14,485 bases of DNA, from contig DASWXL010000141.1 of assembly GCA_036405495.1 (NCBI GenBank), forward strand, positions 1 through 14,485. Direction: 5' to 3'. This DNA is from DASWTL01 sp036405495. Its GTDB lineage: Bacteria > Bacteroidota > Bacteroidia > Sphingobacteriales > Sphingobacteriaceae. Below the pieces are notes generated by a model. It was not told the origin of the DNA. It worked only from the letters and a program-made list of their open reading frames with translations, and searched no databases. This document shows, one piece after another, positions 12,839 through 14,485 of this stretch (position 1 is its first letter; every line of letters begins with the position of its first letter). Both the position numbers and the translations under genes were made by a program.

Positions 12839-13111
12839 ATGGAAACAATGACAACAACCATAGTTTTGGCGATCATTTCAGTCTTATTATCCATGATCGC
12901 TTACTTTCTGAAATCCCTTCATCTCGACTTTAAAAAAATGGAAGAGGACATGGAAGAATTAAAGGTCGGTTCCCGACTTATTCGAAGCGAAACCCGATCT
13001 GCGCATGATCTTCTCGCTCAGCAAACTCGTTTCCTCGAACAGCGGGTGGAACATTTGGAGCAAGTTTCCATAAGTAAGGACAAACGGCAAAGGATCAAGG
13101 CAGCCACATAA
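12839..13111 (+). CDS. Small single-pass membrane protein with coiled coil
   Basis: A 90-residue protein. An N-terminal membrane helix lies at about residues 6-25 (TIVLAIISVLLSMIAYFLKSL). It is followed by a charged heptad-like region (KKMEEDMEELKVGSRL, then LAQQTRFLEQRVEHLEQV) that predicts a coiled coil, and a basic end KDKRQRIKAAT. The size and plan resemble small holin-accessory or mobile-element membrane proteins, but no family is recognised. It starts 37 bp after the terminator of the DUF6266-like gene and is not obviously co-transcribed with it. The pairing of a DUF6266-like gene with a short membrane/coiled-coil gene may nevertheless be functional. Confidence 0.65.
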   Translation: METMTTTIVLAIISVLLSMIAYFLKSLHLDFKKMEEDMEELKVGSRLIRSETRSAHDLLAQQTRFLEQRVEHLEQVSISKDKRQRIKAAT

Positions 13112-13115
13112 ACCC

Positions 13116-13178
13116 ATGAAAATCACAGAAAGTCGTGAGCCGATATCTACCAGACTCGTAATAGAGAACGGAGATTGA
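13116..13178 (+). CDS. Possible 20-codon ORF after the membrane protein
   Basis: ATG 4 bp after the previous stop opens MKITESREPISTRLVIENGD and then TGA. The peptide looks like the beginning of a normal soluble protein, but it stops just before the inverted repeat at 13180. It may be a truncated gene start or chance. Confidence 0.22.
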   Translation: MKITESREPISTRLVIENGD

Positions 13179-13179
13179 C

Positions 13180-13212
13180 ACTATAGTGCTTGAAAATATC
13201 GGGCACTATAGT
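13180..13212. repeat. Perfect 10-bp inverted repeat, possible double operator
   Basis: ACTATAGTGC (13180-13189) and GCACTATAGT (13203-13212) are perfect arms around a 13-base loop. Each arm contains the 8-bp palindrome ACTATAGT. The downstream bases contain no proper T run, so a terminator is unlikely. It lies about 110 bp before the NdpA-like gene and may be an operator for it. Confidence 0.6.
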
Positions 13213-13276
13213 TCGTATTTTAACGGGGGGACAGTTCGATCGTATCTTACTCTTATTTCTTGAAAAAAACATTTAT

Positions 13277-13284
13277 TAGTTTTG
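13277..13284 (+). promoter_or_regulatory. Possible -7 promoter element of the NdpA-like gene
   Basis: TAGTTTTG is an exact TAnnTTTG match, 40 bp before the ATG at 13325, in a very A+T-rich stretch. No TTG is found 19-21 bp upstream; the nearest is 14 bp away. Confidence 0.4.
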
Positions 13285-13324
13285 AATTAATATATTGCCA
13301 CTTTAACTCTTCTTATCAGATAAT

Positions 13325-14380
13325 ATGGCAAAAGAAAGTGTTCTGACGGAATCAGAAAAGGACTCATTTCAAATTGAAAAATTTATTTTTCATATAATTA
13401 TTCAACAAGATTTTGATCCGATTTATCTGGAAGAGGTTGCCTTAACGGATGCCCAAAAAGAGTTTTTCAAAAAGCGATTCAATGATATTTCGGAAGGTAC
13501 CCAGTATGTGTTCCAGGATAAGGACAAGTCTGACTTATACCGCAGCTGTTCAAATCTGATGAATGATCCGGCTAATCGATTTCTTGAGATATCGAAAAAG
13601 ATCACCTATTCATTTAAGCAATTTCATAATAAAAACACGAATGATGGCGTGTTTATTACAGCGCTGGTATCCGTGCAGGGCTCGAGAAAATTAATTTTTC
13701 TATTGAAATTGGATCACCGGACTGTATACCAGTATAAGATAACCCGAAACCGCGCTTTATTGGAAGAGATCAAGAACACCTTTGTTGAGGATAAGAAGGC
13801 AATTCAAAAAGCCGCAATCATTGACATATCGGATCACTATAAATGGGATGTCTTAGCAAAAGATAGAACTGCAACCAATACTGATGCAGGCATAAGAGAT
13901 TATTTCGCCAAATTTCTAACTGTTACCGAATTAGAAACACCGTCTAAGCTCACTGAGAATGCGGTGAAATTTGCGAATAAGTGGGCAATTGCCAATCTGC
14001 AGGATCTCGACCCTGAACAGGAAGTTTCGTCTTACAAGAGCCGGGCTATCTCATATTTGCTTACTTCCAATAAGTTCGATACTGAAGATTTTATAAACAC
14101 AGTCATTTTAGATAGTGATCCGGAAAGACGGGAACGACTATCGAAGTCGTTTAAATCTTATTTGGATGAGTATGGGTTAACTGGTCAGTCGTTTGTTCCG
14201 ACGCGCGGAGTATTAACGCGGTCCAAAACGAAGAATGTCCGGCAAACGGCTGAAGGGATTAAAATCGAATGGGAGGGTGAGGCCTCAGAGTCGAACCTGA
14301 CAATAGCGAAGGAAAGTGACGGTTACTACCATATACGGATTAAAACAAGTGATTTAAAGATACTAGACAGTTCAAGGTAA
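13325..14380 (+). CDS. NdpA-like (37-kDa nucleoid-associated) protein
   Basis: A 351-residue soluble protein. The N-terminal half follows the plan of the NdpA/YejK family: a conserved early strand (IEKFIFHIII), a helix with FLEISKKITYSF, a strand VFITALVSV, and the family-typical LIFLLKLDH. The middle part AGIRDYFAKFLTV, then TPSKLTENAV, fits as well. The C-terminal part GVLTRSKTKNVRQTAEGIKIEWEG, ending in a strand pair, is also as expected. Length is close to E. coli YejK (335). The family binds the nucleoid. In Bacteroidota such genes are also found in accessory and defence-like cassettes, which fits the A+T-richer sequence here and the gene 2 bp downstream. The exact role is unknown. Family assignment is from recalled patterns. 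Confidence 0.6.
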   Translation: MAKESVLTESEKDSFQIEKFIFHIIIQQDFDPIYLEEVALTDAQKEFFKKRFNDISEGTQYVFQDKDKSDLYRSCSNLMNDPANRFLEISKKITYSFKQFHNKNTNDGVFITALVSVQGSRKLIFLLKLDHRTVYQYKITRNRALLEEIKNTFVEDKKAIQKAAIIDISDHYKWDVLAKDRTATNTDAGIRDYFAKFLTVTELETPSKLTENAVKFANKWAIANLQDLDPEQEVSSYKSRAISYLLTSNKFDTEDFINTVILDSDPERRERLSKSFKSYLDEYGLTGQSFVPTRGVLTRSKTKNVRQTAEGIKIEWEGEASESNLTIAKESDGYYHIRIKTSDLKILDSSR

Positions 14381-14382
14381 TA

Positions 14383-14485
14383 ATGGAGCAGCGTTATGCG
14401 GAAATCCTGCCTACACTTGTAAGTGTGTCGTCTCTGGCTACTGAAACAGCGGATGCCTGGGGCTTCGTTCGTTTCAATGGAAAGC
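14383..14485 (+). CDS. Unrecognised gene, N-terminal 34 codons only (cut by window end)
   Basis: The ATG lies 2 bp after the stop of the NdpA-like gene, so the two are almost surely co-transcribed and probably act together. The visible start reads MEQRYAEILPTLVSVSSLAT followed by a Trp/Phe-containing stretch, ETADAWGFVRFNGK. No signal peptide or membrane segment is present. Too little is visible to name a family. Confidence 0.65.
   Translation, partial: MEQRYAEILPTLVSVSSLATETADAWGFVRFNGK

Noticed and set aside
1..14485. tRNA, rRNA and insertion-sequence genes
   Set aside because: No T-loop/anticodon pattern, rRNA-like stretch, transposase motif or terminal inverted repeat pair was found on reading both strands.

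Overview
The window looks like a chromosome segment from a Bacteroidota bacterium, most likely of the Sphingobacteriaceae or Chitinophagaceae type. The reasons are a SusD/RagB-type gene remnant, a TonB-dependent receptor remnant, DUF6520-like and DUF6266-like small proteins, BlaI/M56 and MauE/DoxX families, genes with almost no Shine-Dalgarno sequences, and several close matches to the Bacteroidota promoter pattern TTG-N19/20-TAnnTTTG. The species cannot be named from the sequence alone.

Layout. (1) Bases 1-3613, plus strand: a tight two-component cluster with overlapping genes. It holds the end of a histidine kinase, an Rcp-type receiver protein, a long receiver-PAS-GAF-PAS-PAS protein that ends in a phospho-accepting DHp helix without an ATPase domain, and a second receiver protein. 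(2) 3658-4068: a hotdog acyl-CoA thioesterase. (3) 4069-4760: a decayed stretch with an antisense TonB-dependent receptor fragment and one small acidic ORF. (4) 4760-6831: a BlaI repressor and M56 metallopeptidase operon. It is preceded by two perfect TACGAA-N4-TTCGTA palindromes that straddle a good promoter. The peptidase ends in seven 23-residue repeats. (5) 6874-11194, mainly minus strand: a small Cys-containing protein, a DoxX membrane protein with a well-formed promoter and an FNR-type box, a 5'-truncated SusD pseudogene (plus strand), a DUF6520-like exported peptide, a MauE-like membrane protein, and a tandem double Crp/Fnr regulator whose last HTH is frameshifted. (6) 11361-14485, plus strand, accessory in character: a helix-turn-helix protein, an 11-bp-period TTCG array, a DUF6266-like gene, a small membrane/coiled-coil protein, a perfect inverted repeat, and an NdpA-like nucleoid-associated protein followed 2 bp later by an unrecognised gene cut by the window edge.

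The most unusual structure is the array at 11678-11853. It has sixteen consecutive 11-bp registers, 13 of which match TTCG-R-N5-S exactly. It starts 17 bp after the HTH gene and ends at a run of A. It is not a CRISPR array, and its 11-bp step rotates the reading frame, so coding does not explain it. Other points of interest are the matched FNR-type boxes beside the Crp/Fnr regulator and the DoxX gene, the frameshift that separates the regulator from its second HTH, and the NdpA-like gene pair behind an inverted repeat. No tRNA, rRNA, insertion sequence or CRISPR array was seen.
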